The notes beneath the pieces were generated by a model. The model was not told where the DNA came from. It made no database searches and worked only from the letters and a program-made list of their open reading frames with translations. A program made the translations under genes and the position numbers. From Amphritea sp. (GTDB taxonomy: Bacteria > Pseudomonadota > Gammaproteobacteria > Pseudomonadales > Nitrincolaceae), in assembly GCA_024679635.1 (NCBI GenBank), contig JAIBDA010000021.1, positions 1 to 16,404 of the forward strand: DNA of 16,404 nucleotides. The letters are read 5' to 3'. Shown here piece by piece: positions 5,838 through 13,550 of the stretch (position 1 is the stretch's first letter; every line of letters starts with the position of its first letter).

Positions 5838-8660
5838 ATGACCCTCTCTCCCTCTTCAACTGGTAACAAGTATGAAGTATTAGCTCCTGATGATGAGCTG
5901 CAAATTCTCACCCCTGACTTACCAGCTAGGCCTGAGAACATTTCTATCGATGAGATAGAGCGAATCAACCCCATTGAAGCTTTTGATGCCATAGTCGGCG
6001 GTAGGGCGGCATTAGAAGAATTTCTGCCTGACAGCCAAACTCTGTCAGATATGGCCCCCGATCTTAGTATCCAGAAGATGCTAGAACTGGACTTACACTC
6101 GTATATCCAAATGCATCCCGGTGGGATCGATATTACTCAAGCTGAAGGACCTGTTGTGCATATGGGCTTTGATTCCGAGTTTTGTGATATCCCTGACGGC
6201 GATAAGAAAAGCGTTAGAGTACTTAGCTTGCAAGCGTATATCCGCGTCGGGAATCGCACGTATTCACATATTCATTACCCTAAAGGGCCTCAGAAGAAGG
6301 ATCGCCCCACTTTTTCAGAGTTCATTAGTGAAGTTATACAAGGAGCAATGAACGAAGGGGTTATCGATACGCCTCCAGCGGCGATATTTATCTACTCGCA
6401 TTTCATCCGTGCTGACGCCGGAGCGTGGCGTGACTTCTTTCATTTCAAAAATGAAGTGGACTCTTTGGGCGGTAGCTTTGCCAGTTTGATAAAGCCTTAT
6501 GGTGTGGATATCAATGTTATTAATGCTAAACGCATCAAACCCGATCCGTTAATGTTAAAGGGTGAAGGCCGGAAGTATTATCGCAGTCTAGTTAGGTTTA
6601 TTGACACGCTCCTACTGACTCCAGGATACGCCAGCCTTGATTCAGTGGGTGAAATGCTAAACATCCCCAGACTGGAGATTCCACAGCCATACAGTATTTC
6701 ACGCATGGATGAGTACCTAGAGGCTGACATTATTGGCTTCGAAGAGTATGCGCTACGTGACGCTGAAATAGCCTGTGAATATGGCCTAGCGATGCATGCT
6801 TTTACTCGTGAGCAACTCCATCTCGACAACCTTCCTGCGACCCTCGGTAGCTGTGCTGTTTCTGGCTTTCTTAACTCGCTATCCGAGTTCGAGAAGCTTG
6901 ATATCGAAGGCCTGGACTACGCCAGCTTATTCGGTCTTGAGTACAAACAGGAAGAGTATTGGCATGTTAAGAAACAGCGCACCCAGAAGCGTACTGTTAA
7001 GGTGTTTACACCTGCTAATAAATTTCATCGGCCTTTTATTGCTGACTGCTGTGCCGGTGGGCGTAATGAGGGCTTGTTTGTTGGTCCTACTCCTGAAGAT
7101 AAGTGGGTCGATATTGATATACGAGGCGCTTATACCCGTGGTCTTTGTGATATCCACCCCATCGATTATGAAGGAGCCTTTACATCCACCAATGTAGAAG
7201 ATTTCGTTGGGCATGTGATGGGCTTTGCTTATGTTAAGTTCAAATTTCCAGACGGAACTCGATTTCCTTGCTTACCTGTAGATGCAGGGGATCAGGGTCG
7301 GGTATTTCCTTTGGAAGGTGAATGTTACTGTGGGGCTCCCGAGATTTATTTAGCCCACACGCTGGGCTGTGAGTTAACGATCCAGCACGGGGTTATCTAC
7401 CCTTGGAAAACCACTGAAGTTCGCATATTTCAGCCTTTCGTCAAGTGGAGTCGTGATCAACGTGCTTTTCATAAAAAGAATGGAAATGTGTTCCAGGAAA
7501 AGTTGGTAAAAAGCGTCGCCAATAATTGTTATGGCAAAGGATTTCAAGGGCTGGTTCAGGGGAAAACAGGGTTTAATGCTAAGACAGGAATGAGCCAGAG
7601 AATTGGTGAAAGTGCTATTTCTAGCCCGCAAAATACTGGTCATACAGTATCATTTGTTAGGGCGGCAATCGGCGAACTTCTAGCTCGGATACCTAACGAG
7701 GTGACTGTGACTAATGTCACAACCGACGGATTTATCTGCAACATGGAACTCGAGGACGTTGATACATCAGGTCCGCTTTGCCAGCGATACCAAGCTTTAT
7801 GCGATCTTCTCTATAAGGGTGAGCACATGCTGGAGAAGAAGCATGTTGTTAGGCAATTAATAGGTATGAAGACACGCGGCCAACTTACTGCGATCCCCTA
7901 TCCTGGTGAAAAGCCTGTACTTGCTAAAGCCGGTTACAAACCTCCGGTGGATAAGTCCGAGCATAATGAACACATGGTCGGAAAGTACTTGAGCCGCTAT
8001 CCGGGGATGGACTACAAATTTAACTCACTGATATCCATGCGAGACCAGTGGATTACAGAGTCTGATTTGGTCAGATACGAGCAGAAACGGCTGATTAACT
8101 TTGAATTCGACTTCAAACGCCGCCCTGACAAGCCATATATGCAGGAAGTGCGCGACACCAAACACATTGCCTTCGATACGTTGCCATGGCGCAATCTGGA
8201 GGAATTCAGGCAGGTGCGAACGATATTTGATGGCTGGCGACGTAAGCACTGTTTGAAAACTATGGATGACTGGGCTCATTGGGAAGATCATTTGGCGGTA
8301 AAACAAGCATACAAGCCCAAGTGTGGCATCAAATTCCTGGACGGTGAACGTTCTGACGACCTGCTGAAGCGTGTTTTCTTACGCGCCTATGGTCAAGATG
8401 CATATGGCCTAACAAAGCATATGAAGCAGCAAGAGTTGGCTGATTGGTTAACTGAACAGGATTATCCGACATCATTGGATGATGTGAAAAGTGGTAGCCG
8501 TAATAGATCATCATTACCCTACCAAATCATCCCGGTGACAATAGGTGTGGTTAAGTTAATGAGGGTTCTTATCGAGCAATGGCCTGACCTGGAAGTTGAG
8601 AGTTTTATTCAAGCAGGGCGTGCTGAAGAATGCTGGGAGAAAATACTAGAAATTACGTAA
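5838..8660 (+). CDS. Primer-independent family B DNA polymerase (piPolB)
   Basis: Family B DNA polymerase, 940 aa, of the pipolin type, which is known to start DNA synthesis without a primer or terminal protein and to copy DNA processively. The 3'-5' exonuclease appears intact: ExoI D112-S-E114 (GFDSEF), ExoII around D193 (SHFIRADAG), ExoIII Y304xxxD308 (YALRD). Polymerase motif A is DIDIRGAY with D427 as the likely metal ligand. Motif B is K558 through N562-N-C-Y565-G566. Motif C is TTDGF with D630, a single-aspartate variant of the usual DTD. A KTRGQ motif at 678-682 fits the KxY/KxRG position. About 110 residues precede ExoI and about 230 follow KTRGQ. The 940-aa length and the TDG/KTRGQ pattern suit piPolB better than phi29-like polymerases of 500-650 aa. 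No terminal-protein gene is nearby, which also supports piPolB. Motif assignment is by eye. Confidence 0.88.
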   Translation: MTLSPSSTGNKYEVLAPDDELQILTPDLPARPENISIDEIERINPIEAFDAIVGGRAALEEFLPDSQTLSDMAPDLSIQKMLELDLHSYIQMHPGGIDITQAEGPVVHMGFDSEFCDIPDGDKKSVRVLSLQAYIRVGNRTYSHIHYPKGPQKKDRPTFSEFISEVIQGAMNEGVIDTPPAAIFIYSHFIRADAGAWRDFFHFKNEVDSLGGSFASLIKPYGVDINVINAKRIKPDPLMLKGEGRKYYRSLVRFIDTLLLTPGYASLDSVGEMLNIPRLEIPQPYSISRMDEYLEADIIGFEEYALRDAEIACEYGLAMHAFTREQLHLDNLPATLGSCAVSGFLNSLSEFEKLDIEGLDYASLFGLEYKQEEYWHVKKQRTQKRTVKVFTPANKFHRPFIADCCAGGRNEGLFVGPTPEDKWVDIDIRGAYTRGLCDIHPIDYEGAFTSTNVEDFVGHVMGFAYVKFKFPDGTRFPCLPVDAGDQGRVFPLEGECYCGAPEIYLAHTLGCELTIQHGVIYPWKTTEVRIFQPFVKWSRDQRAFHKKNGNVFQEKLVKSVANNCYGKGFQGLVQGKTGFNAKTGMSQRIGESAISSPQNTGHTVSFVRAAIGELLARIPNEVTVTNVTTDGFICNMELEDVDTSGPLCQRYQALCDLLYKGEHMLEKKHVVRQLIGMKTRGQLTAIPYPGEKPVLAKAGYKPPVDKSEHNEHMVGKYLSRYPGMDYKFNSLISMRDQWITESDLVRYEQKRLINFEFDFKRRPDKPYMQEVRDTKHIAFDTLPWRNLEEFRQVRTIFDGWRRKHCLKTMDDWAHWEDHLAVKQAYKPKCGIKFLDGERSDDLLKRVFLRAYGQDAYGLTKHMKQQELADWLTEQDYPTSLDDVKSGSRNRSSLPYQIIPVTIGVVKLMRVLIEQWPDLEVESFIQAGRAEECWEKILEIT

Positions 8661-8667
8661 TAATTTG

Positions 8668-8687
8668 AGGGCCGCTTTTGCGGCCCT
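8668..8687 (+). terminator. Hairpin terminator after piPolB
   Basis: AGGGCCGC-TTTT-GCGGCCCT, perfect 8-bp GC-rich stem, 7 nt after the polymerase stop, followed by a weak TTAATG tail. It probably ends the recombinase-polymerase transcript. Confidence 0.6.
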
Positions 8688-8731
8688 TAATGTATAAGCA
8701 ATCCCAACCTACTGATTTTATTCATCGATAC

Positions 8732-8762
8732 AAAAAGTGACACTTTGCGTATTGGGTATATA
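8732..8762 (+). repeat. Dispersed repeat copy 3
   Basis: AAAAAGTGACACT followed by TTGCGTATTGGGTATATA. It is nearly identical to 3197-3228 and lies between the polymerase terminator and the HTH-ImmA/PIN operon. Confidence 0.8.
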
Positions 8763-8793
8763 CAGAGCTATTGGGTACCGGCACAAGATCACA

Positions 8794-8833
8794 ACTTGAA
8801 TAAATTTCAACATGCCTAGTAACGACTTGAATA
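8794..8833 (+). promoter_or_regulatory. Putative operator: two ACTTGAATA direct repeats upstream of the HTH-ImmA gene
   Basis: ACTTGAATA at 8794-8802 and again at 8825-8833, 31 bp apart (about three helical turns), so on the same face of DNA. The first copy overlaps an inverted repeat TTGAA-N5-TTCAA (8796-8810). It lies 66-105 bp before the HTH-ImmA start. HTH-containing antitoxin-like proteins commonly bind such sites to repress their own operon. Confidence 0.4.
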
Positions 8834-8898
8834 GCATATAGGTTTACAATTAGTAAAAATAACAAGTAAATGGAAACCATTTTTTAGAGGCATGGATC

Positions 8899-9963
8899 AT
8901 GATTGGGGAGAGAATTGAGCGAGCAAGAAACGCTGCTGGGCTCAGTCTAAGAGAGCTGGGCAATATACTTGGCATTAGCCATACCGCAGTACGAAAATAC
9001 GAAAAAGAAAGTTTAATGCCTTCATCCAAGCAGCTTATTCAAATAGCAAAGGCTGTTGATGTTCGTATTGACTACTTCTTTCGACCTGTTGAAGTAAGAA
9101 TCGAAGGTATTGAGTATCGGAAACGATCTAGCATAACTAAAAAGATTTTGAACCGAATTACTTCTGATGTTTATGAGCAAGCTGAGCGCTGGGAAGAATT
9201 ACTTGGGTTATATCCACAGCAACCTATTCCTAATTTTTCATTGCCGAATGAGCTTCCATCGGAGGTTCCCAATTTTGAGGCCGTCGAAGCTATCGCAGAG
9301 CAAATGCGTAATGCTTGGGATTTGGGATTAAACCCAATTTCTGACTTAATCGATACTCTTGAAACTCGCGGTATCATGGTCATTGTTTCTTCTGTAGATG
9401 CTGGTAACAAATTTGATGGCTTAGCTGGGACTATCGGTGATAAGCCCGTTGTGGTTGTATCTGAAGAATGGTCAGGCGATCGTCAACGTTTTACCTTAGC
9501 TCACGAACTTGGTCATCTAGTGCTTCACAACCGTTTACCCGATGAGATGGATGAGGAATCTGCCTGCAATCTCTTTGCCGGAGCATTCCTACTTCCTAAG
9601 TCAACCGTATTAGAAGCCTTTGGGGGGCACCGTAAGGCTATTAACGAGAATGAGTTATCCATGCTTAAACAAGAGTATGGGCTAAGTATGAGCTCGATTC
9701 TTTACAGAGCATTCCAGTGCGGTGTTATATCAGTTAGCTATCGAAAACGTATGTTTATTTTGTTTAGCAAAAGAGGTTGGCGAAAAAATGAGCCCGGGGT
9801 TCCATACCCTGCTGAAAATACTTGGCTATTTTCACGTCTTGTATATCGAGCTTACTCTGAAGAATACATTGGAGAATCTAAAGCGGCTGAACTATTGGGT
9901 AAGTCATTACGAAATTTCCGCCAGGATAGCGATTTGGAGTATGTGAATGCGGGTACTCATTAG
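8899..9963 (+). CDS. XRE-family HTH fused to ImmA/IrrE (DUF955) metallopeptidase domain
   Basis: A 354-aa two-domain protein. Residues 1-58 are an XRE/Cro helix-turn-helix (IGERIERARNAAGLSLREL...ISHTAVRKYE). Residues of about 135-290 are an ImmA/IrrE-type zinc peptidase domain with H202-E-L-G-H206 as the metal and catalytic motif. ImmA-like proteins cleave or control phage and mobile-element repressors. The HTH-fused form often acts as the antitoxin or regulator of a PIN-type partner. The start at 8899 has AGAGG 8 nt upstream. The stop overlaps the PIN gene by 17 bp, so the two are translationally coupled. The C-terminal 60 residues (SRLVYRAYSEEYIGESKAAELLGKS) form a further helical region. 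It could instead be an independent regulator of element transfer. Confidence 0.9.
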   Translation: MIGERIERARNAAGLSLRELGNILGISHTAVRKYEKESLMPSSKQLIQIAKAVDVRIDYFFRPVEVRIEGIEYRKRSSITKKILNRITSDVYEQAERWEELLGLYPQQPIPNFSLPNELPSEVPNFEAVEAIAEQMRNAWDLGLNPISDLIDTLETRGIMVIVSSVDAGNKFDGLAGTIGDKPVVVVSEEWSGDRQRFTLAHELGHLVLHNRLPDEMDEESACNLFAGAFLLPKSTVLEAFGGHRKAINENELSMLKQEYGLSMSSILYRAFQCGVISVSYRKRMFILFSKRGWRKNEPGVPYPAENTWLFSRLVYRAYSEEYIGESKAAELLGKSLRNFRQDSDLEYVNAGTH

Positions 9964-10429
9964 TGACGCCAATGTCCTTATTGATATGGAAGACTGTGGC
10001 CTAACGGCCCTGATGTTAAAGCTACCCTATCATTTTCTGGTTCCTGACTTGCTTTATTACAGTGAGCTTGAAGAACATCACCCCGAATTATTGGATCAAG
10101 GCTTGGAAGTTATCGAGCTCAGCGCTGAAACAATGACCAGAGCTGATGATTTGGAGCGGAAGTACAGAAGACCGAGTATCTATGACTGTTTTGCCTTAGC
10201 CGCTGCAGAGCAAGAACAATGTCCCTTAGTTACCGGAGACGGGCCTCTTCGTTCGGCAGCCAAAAACGAGCAGGTAGAGATTCGCGGAACACTTTGGGTT
10301 ATTGAAGAATTAGTATTGAATAAATTAATCACTTTGAACGCAGCCTCTGACGCGTTCGATAAGCTTAAAGAGCAAAATTGTCGACTTCCATGGGGTGAAG
10401 TGGCCAAGCTACTAGATCGTTTGAAGTGA
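9947..10429 (+). CDS. PIN-domain ribonuclease, putative toxin
   Basis: A 160-aa PIN-fold protein, a predicted Mg-dependent RNase. The four conserved acidic positions are visible: D7 (ISDANVLID), E40 (YYSELEEH), D80 (SIYDCFAL) and D98 (VTGDGPLR). The ATG at 9947 has GGAG 7 nt upstream inside the preceding gene and overlaps it by 17 bp. PIN proteins paired with HTH or ImmA-type partners commonly behave as toxin-antitoxin or addiction modules, which would stabilise the element. The target RNA cannot be inferred. The last 50 residues form a helical tail not needed for catalysis and could contact the partner. Confidence 0.87.
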   Translation: MRVLISDANVLIDMEDCGLTALMLKLPYHFLVPDLLYYSELEEHHPELLDQGLEVIELSAETMTRADDLERKYRRPSIYDCFALAAAEQEQCPLVTGDGPLRSAAKNEQVEIRGTLWVIEELVLNKLITLNAASDAFDKLKEQNCRLPWGEVAKLLDRLK

Positions 10430-10566
10430 TGATCAACGGCTCAATGTGTAAATCCCGTGTTCAAGCTGAATTGCCCTAATCAAAGTATCCTAGCCTTATC
10501 AAAAATCTATGTAAGCACATCAAACAAAATCAACTAAAAACCCTTATATAACAGCTACCTTGTGGT
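10430..10566. other. Non-coding spacer at the pipolin end
   Basis: Short AT-rich stretch with no supported gene. It should include the element-side arm of the attachment site next to the tRNA fragment. Confidence 0.5.
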
Positions 10567-10622
10567 ATTCAAAATCCCCCGCCTTCAAAAGCGTGCCGGT
10601 TCGAGTCCGGCCACTGGTACCA
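10567..10622 (+). repeat. Attachment site: 3' fragment of tRNA-Leu(CAA)
   Basis: The fragment starts at ATTCAAAATCCCCC, which would be anticodon loop TTCAAAA (anticodon CAA) and the 3' anticodon stem. It continues through a class II variable arm (CGCCTTCAAAAGCG), a perfect T arm GCCGG-TTCGAGT-CCGGC, acceptor strand CACTGGT, discriminator A and encoded CCA. Upstream bases (TGTGGT) do not form the 5' anticodon stem, which should be GGGGA, so the 5' half is missing and this is not a working tRNA. Tyrosine recombinases commonly target tRNA 3' ends, and from memory E. coli pipolins also use a tRNA-Leu gene. The start of homology at the anticodon loop marks the likely crossover region. Confidence 0.85.
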
Positions 10623-10681
10623 TTACTTGATCAGTCTATCAATCAAGTATCAAAAGCCCTATGAACGGGGGCTACAGAAGG

Positions 10682-10711
10682 AAGCGGAACTGAAAAGTTA
10701 CCGCTTTTTTT
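10682..10711 (+). terminator. Rho-independent terminator after tRNA fragment
   Basis: AAGCGGAACT, loop GAAA, AGTT with a bulged A, CCGCTT, then a T tract. A strong terminator 60 nt after the tRNA end, as expected for the original tRNA transcription unit. It suggests that the DNA immediately right of the fragment was once the native tRNA flank or was carried with it. Confidence 0.8.
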
Positions 10712-10960
10712 GTGCCTCGAATTCCCCTCTGGTCTATATCTTGTCCGCCGTCTGCGCAATATCTGCGCGTCATGACATCCTACCTCCTACAATCTAATAT
10801 CATAGAATCCAACATACCGATCAATATCAGACAAAGCAGATTGGTCTCGATTTCCGGTCACTACCCGGTCTTTCGTACAAAAATGAGACCACTTCAAACC
10901 GTATTAACCACTCAATGAAATAGATATGAAGACCTTGGATAGTCAACTATCGGAGGTAGC
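10712..10960. promoter_or_regulatory. Upstream region of the second integrase, with inverted repeat at 10938-10951
   Basis: No gene is supported here. The inverted repeat GATAGT-CA-ACTATC directly abuts the ribosome site GGAGG (10952-10956) of the integrase. A hairpin or bound repressor there could limit integrase translation or transcription. Confidence 0.35.
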
Positions 10961-12139
10961 ATGATCAAGAAATTCAAATTCACCAATGACCGGATACGGT
11001 CGCTTCCACCCAACCCCCAAGCGTCTTCTTCAACCGATCTGGAGGTCTCCGACACCGAGACCACAGGGCTAAAGTGCCTATCAGGAAAATCCGGTAGCAA
11101 GCGTTTTTTGCTGCGTTATGTATTTAACTCACGTAAGCGCAGCATTACCCTTGGACGCTTTCCCGATATCGATGTAGCCACTGCCCGCAAAGCTGCCCGC
11201 ACGCATCGAGCCATGATTGCAGAAGGCAAAGACCCGAAATCAGTACAAGAAGCTCAGCAGCAAGCCCCTACTGTAAGCGAATTTTTCTGGCAGACGTTCT
11301 TGCCTCTACAGAAGAAACATAAGAAATCGTGGTCCAAGGACGCACAGCGATTCCGGGATTACTGTGAACCTTATATTGGGCACCTACTGTATACAGATCT
11401 GAAAGCATCTCATGTCCAGCAAATCCAGCTGAGGCTCAACGAACCAACTAAAAATCGCCCCGCCTACGCTAACGCAACCTGTAACAGAGCTCTTGCCGTA
11501 TTAAAAACGATGGGACAGTGCGCTGTTCGGTTTGATGTAGTACCCGTAAATGAAGCGATGAAAATCAAGCAACTACGTGAGAATAATGCCCGTACCCGTT
11601 TCCTAGACTCTAACGAGCTAAGATCACTCATTATCAAAGCGCGGCAGTATAAGAGCCCGTTCATCGGTGGGTTTATCGCAATGCTAGCCATAACAGGCTG
11701 TCGTAACAGTGAGATTCGGTTAGCTCAACACACTAACCTCGACAAAGCTAATCGCACGCTATTCATTCCCACAACCAAAAATGGCCGCAGTAGAACCTTA
11801 TATCTATCTGATCTGGCCATGGAGATTCTAGACAATACACCGACGGTTCCCGGAAACCCTTATATCTTCGCTGGTCGAAAGCCTGGAAAACCCCTTACTG
11901 ACTGCCGTGTAGCTTATCGACAGCTTCTTACTCAAGCAGGTATTGAGGACGCCAGTTCGATTGTATTTCACACGTTAAGACATTCTGTAGCCAGCTCCTT
12001 GGTATCCGCTGGCAGTACTCTCTATGACGTAAAATTCCAGCTAGGCCACAGCTCTATACAGAGCACAGAACGTTACTCTAAGCAAACCGCAGAGCGTCAA
12101 CGTAATACCAGTGAGAAGCTTTCCGCCCTAGTCAGATAA
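10961..12139 (+). CDS. P4-like tyrosine integrase of a second element
   Basis: A 392-aa integrase. The N-terminus carries a DUF4102-like arm-binding domain (SKRFLLRYVF, ITLGRFPDIDVATARKAAR near residues 47-85). A central SAM-like core-binding domain follows. The C-terminal catalytic domain has R248 (TGCRNSEIR), a Lys-bearing hairpin (TTKNGRSR), H337 and R340 (HTLRH), H363 (LGHSS) and nucleophile Y372 (RYSK). It starts 339 bp after the tRNA-Leu fragment and reads away from it, the standard arrangement for integrases next to their tRNA attachment site. GGAGG lies 4 nt before the ATG. A strong terminator follows at 12246. It probably mobilises the element to the right. Confidence 0.94.
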   Translation: MIKKFKFTNDRIRSLPPNPQASSSTDLEVSDTETTGLKCLSGKSGSKRFLLRYVFNSRKRSITLGRFPDIDVATARKAARTHRAMIAEGKDPKSVQEAQQQAPTVSEFFWQTFLPLQKKHKKSWSKDAQRFRDYCEPYIGHLLYTDLKASHVQQIQLRLNEPTKNRPAYANATCNRALAVLKTMGQCAVRFDVVPVNEAMKIKQLRENNARTRFLDSNELRSLIIKARQYKSPFIGGFIAMLAITGCRNSEIRLAQHTNLDKANRTLFIPTTKNGRSRTLYLSDLAMEILDNTPTVPGNPYIFAGRKPGKPLTDCRVAYRQLLTQAGIEDASSIVFHTLRHSVASSLVSAGSTLYDVKFQLGHSSIQSTERYSKQTAERQRNTSEKLSALVR

Positions 12140-12245
12140 AAGCTATCCGGCTCTTCTACCCACCCAATCCGTGAAGCATCGATATCAAGGACTGTGAAAT
12201 CGATATACATGGAAGAGACATAACTCAACTTATAATCTATCAATT

Positions 12246-12278
12246 AAAGCCCTGAATCCTTTGGATTCGGGGCTTTTT
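12246..12278 (+). terminator. Rho-independent terminator after second integrase
   Basis: AAAGCCC-T-GAATCC, loop TTT, GGATTC-G-GGGCTTTTT. A strong stem with U tract separates the integrase from the next operon, whose first ATG is 18 nt further on. Confidence 0.85.
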
Positions 12279-12296
12279 CATTTCTGGAGATACCAC

Positions 12297-12656
12297 ATGC
12301 ATTTTACAACCGTCTGGCCCGGAGGAATTAATCTCGGCCTACCTTCTGATGCGCATCAAGCCATGATGTCCCTGTTAATAGAACCTTTCGATAATGAAGA
12401 AGCCGCCAAACAATACTGGGCTAATAATTCAGGCACTTTGATCATCCTTCAGCCTGAAGATGATCAATCTGCTCTGGATAGTCTAATGACTTCAGCCCGT
12501 CAACAGATCCAATTTTCCCTTACCTATCCAGAATTCACAGAACCTGTCAGCCCTGACTACCAATTATCGTTAGCCATCGTCTCTGATGATGGTACAGGTG
12601 TCTATCTGCTCACCCATCGGGAATGCCCCCTATTGAAAGGACAAAACGATGCCTGA
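12297..12656 (+). CDS. Hypothetical protein (119 aa), first gene of YkvA operon
   Basis: I do not recognise this family. It is a soluble, acidic, mixed alpha/beta protein with no signal or membrane segment. Visible segments are VWPGGINLGLPS, the helix DAHQAMMSLLIEPFDNEEAAKQYW (residues 18-41), strand GTLIILQPEDD and strand LAIVSDDGTGVYLLTH near the end. The start at 12297 follows TGGAGA by 6 nt. A possible earlier start at 12261 lies inside the terminator stem and is rejected. Its stop overlaps the YkvA gene by 8 nt, so the two are coupled. Confidence 0.75.
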   Translation: MHFTTVWPGGINLGLPSDAHQAMMSLLIEPFDNEEAAKQYWANNSGTLIILQPEDDQSALDSLMTSARQQIQFSLTYPEFTEPVSPDYQLSLAIVSDDGTGVYLLTHRECPLLKGQNDA

Positions 12657-12957
12657 ACTCTCCCACCGCCGAGTATGGACCAAGCTGAAAGCTATCAAAG
12701 GCATTCGGGTGTTACTGCTACAGGCTCTTGTCCTCTACGCACTAATCCTCGATGCAGATATGCCTAAATGGGTAAAAGCTGCCGCAATGGCCGCCCTTCT
12801 ATATTTGATCGACCCCATTGATGCCGTACCGGATTTCACCCCGACAATCGGCTACCTGGACGATCTCGCCGTGCTCGCTGCAGTGATCAAAGCGCTTCAC
12901 GATCAAGTTCAGCCTCGACACGAACTACAAGCCAATCAGATGTACGCAGAACTATAA
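12649..12957 (+). CDS. YkvA-family (DUF1232) protein
   Basis: 102 aa, with the DUF1232 signature DPIDAVPDFTP at 55-65 followed by GYLDDLAVLAAV. The family is small and membrane associated or tail-anchored in places. Here residues 20-35 (VLLLQALVLYALIL) and 43-54 form hydrophobic helices. The biochemical role of DUF1232 is not known to me. AAAGGA precedes the start, which overlaps the upstream gene's stop. It lies in a three-gene operon with unknown proteins on both sides. Confidence 0.88.
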   Translation: MPELSHRRVWTKLKAIKGIRVLLLQALVLYALILDADMPKWVKAAAMAALLYLIDPIDAVPDFTPTIGYLDDLAVLAAVIKALHDQVQPRHELQANQMYAEL

Positions 12958-12972
12958 ATAAGGAATACGATA

Positions 12973-13482
12973 ATGGCCCGTAAGAAAACAAATACCCAAG
13001 CGCCCTCAGATACTAATGAAACTTTAGAAGAAGCAGTGCGCCCGGAAGAACCTGATACAGCAAATCAGCAACCCGACCCCGATACAAACTATGAACTAAT
13101 CATTGAACGTGGAGAAGCCGATAAACTCAGCCCGAAGTCGGTCGGTAAAATCTATTTTCAATTCGCCAAGAACCTGGAAGATAGCGGACTTTATCTGCGG
13201 ATCACTGGGAATGACGGTGGCGGATTACATTCTCGCGAATGGGTCGACTTTCAGAAAGTCATCGACACGATATCGCCCCAGAGCAATCACCCTTTTAAGT
13301 CGACGTTACTGAAGTCGTGCATGAAAGGAAAGTCATCTAACAACACCTCTTTTCTGGCAGCAATTCTACGTTCTCCAGAGATAAGGTTGATCAAAGCCAG
13401 CGATAAAAGTGCGTTTCTGCACCTGTTAGTAGACGACTTCGACAACGGTGCTGCTGCTCTGCTGCAGCGTGCCCCCGAGTAG
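12973..13482 (+). CDS. Hypothetical protein (169 aa)
   Basis: Unrecognised. The first 40 residues are polar and probably disordered (Asn, Gln, Thr, Pro, Glu rich after MARKKTN). From there a compact domain follows: YELIIERGEADKL, then SVGKIYFQFAKNL, then LYLRITGNDGGGLHSREWVDF, and helical segments to the end (AFLHLLVDDFDNGAAALLQ). An AAGGA site sits 8 nt before the ATG. The gap to the YkvA gene is 15 nt, so it belongs to the same operon. No catalytic motif is evident. Confidence 0.75.
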   Translation: MARKKTNTQAPSDTNETLEEAVRPEEPDTANQQPDPDTNYELIIERGEADKLSPKSVGKIYFQFAKNLEDSGLYLRITGNDGGGLHSREWVDFQKVIDTISPQSNHPFKSTLLKSCMKGKSSNNTSFLAAILRSPEIRLIKASDKSAFLHLLVDDFDNGAAALLQRAPE

Positions 13483-13550
13483 CCACTGACAGTGCATACA
13501 ACTCCTTTAACCGACACTCACTACCCTTCCCCTTTACACAGGTAAAATGT

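Noticed and set aside
2857..8762. Reading the dispersed repeat as a sigma-70 promoter (GTGACA and TATAGA)
   Set aside because: The spacer is only 14 bp and copy 1 lacks the -35-like part, so a promoter is not supported.
10567..10622. A complete, working tRNA-Leu gene
   Set aside because: The 5' acceptor strand, D arm and 5' anticodon stem are absent upstream.
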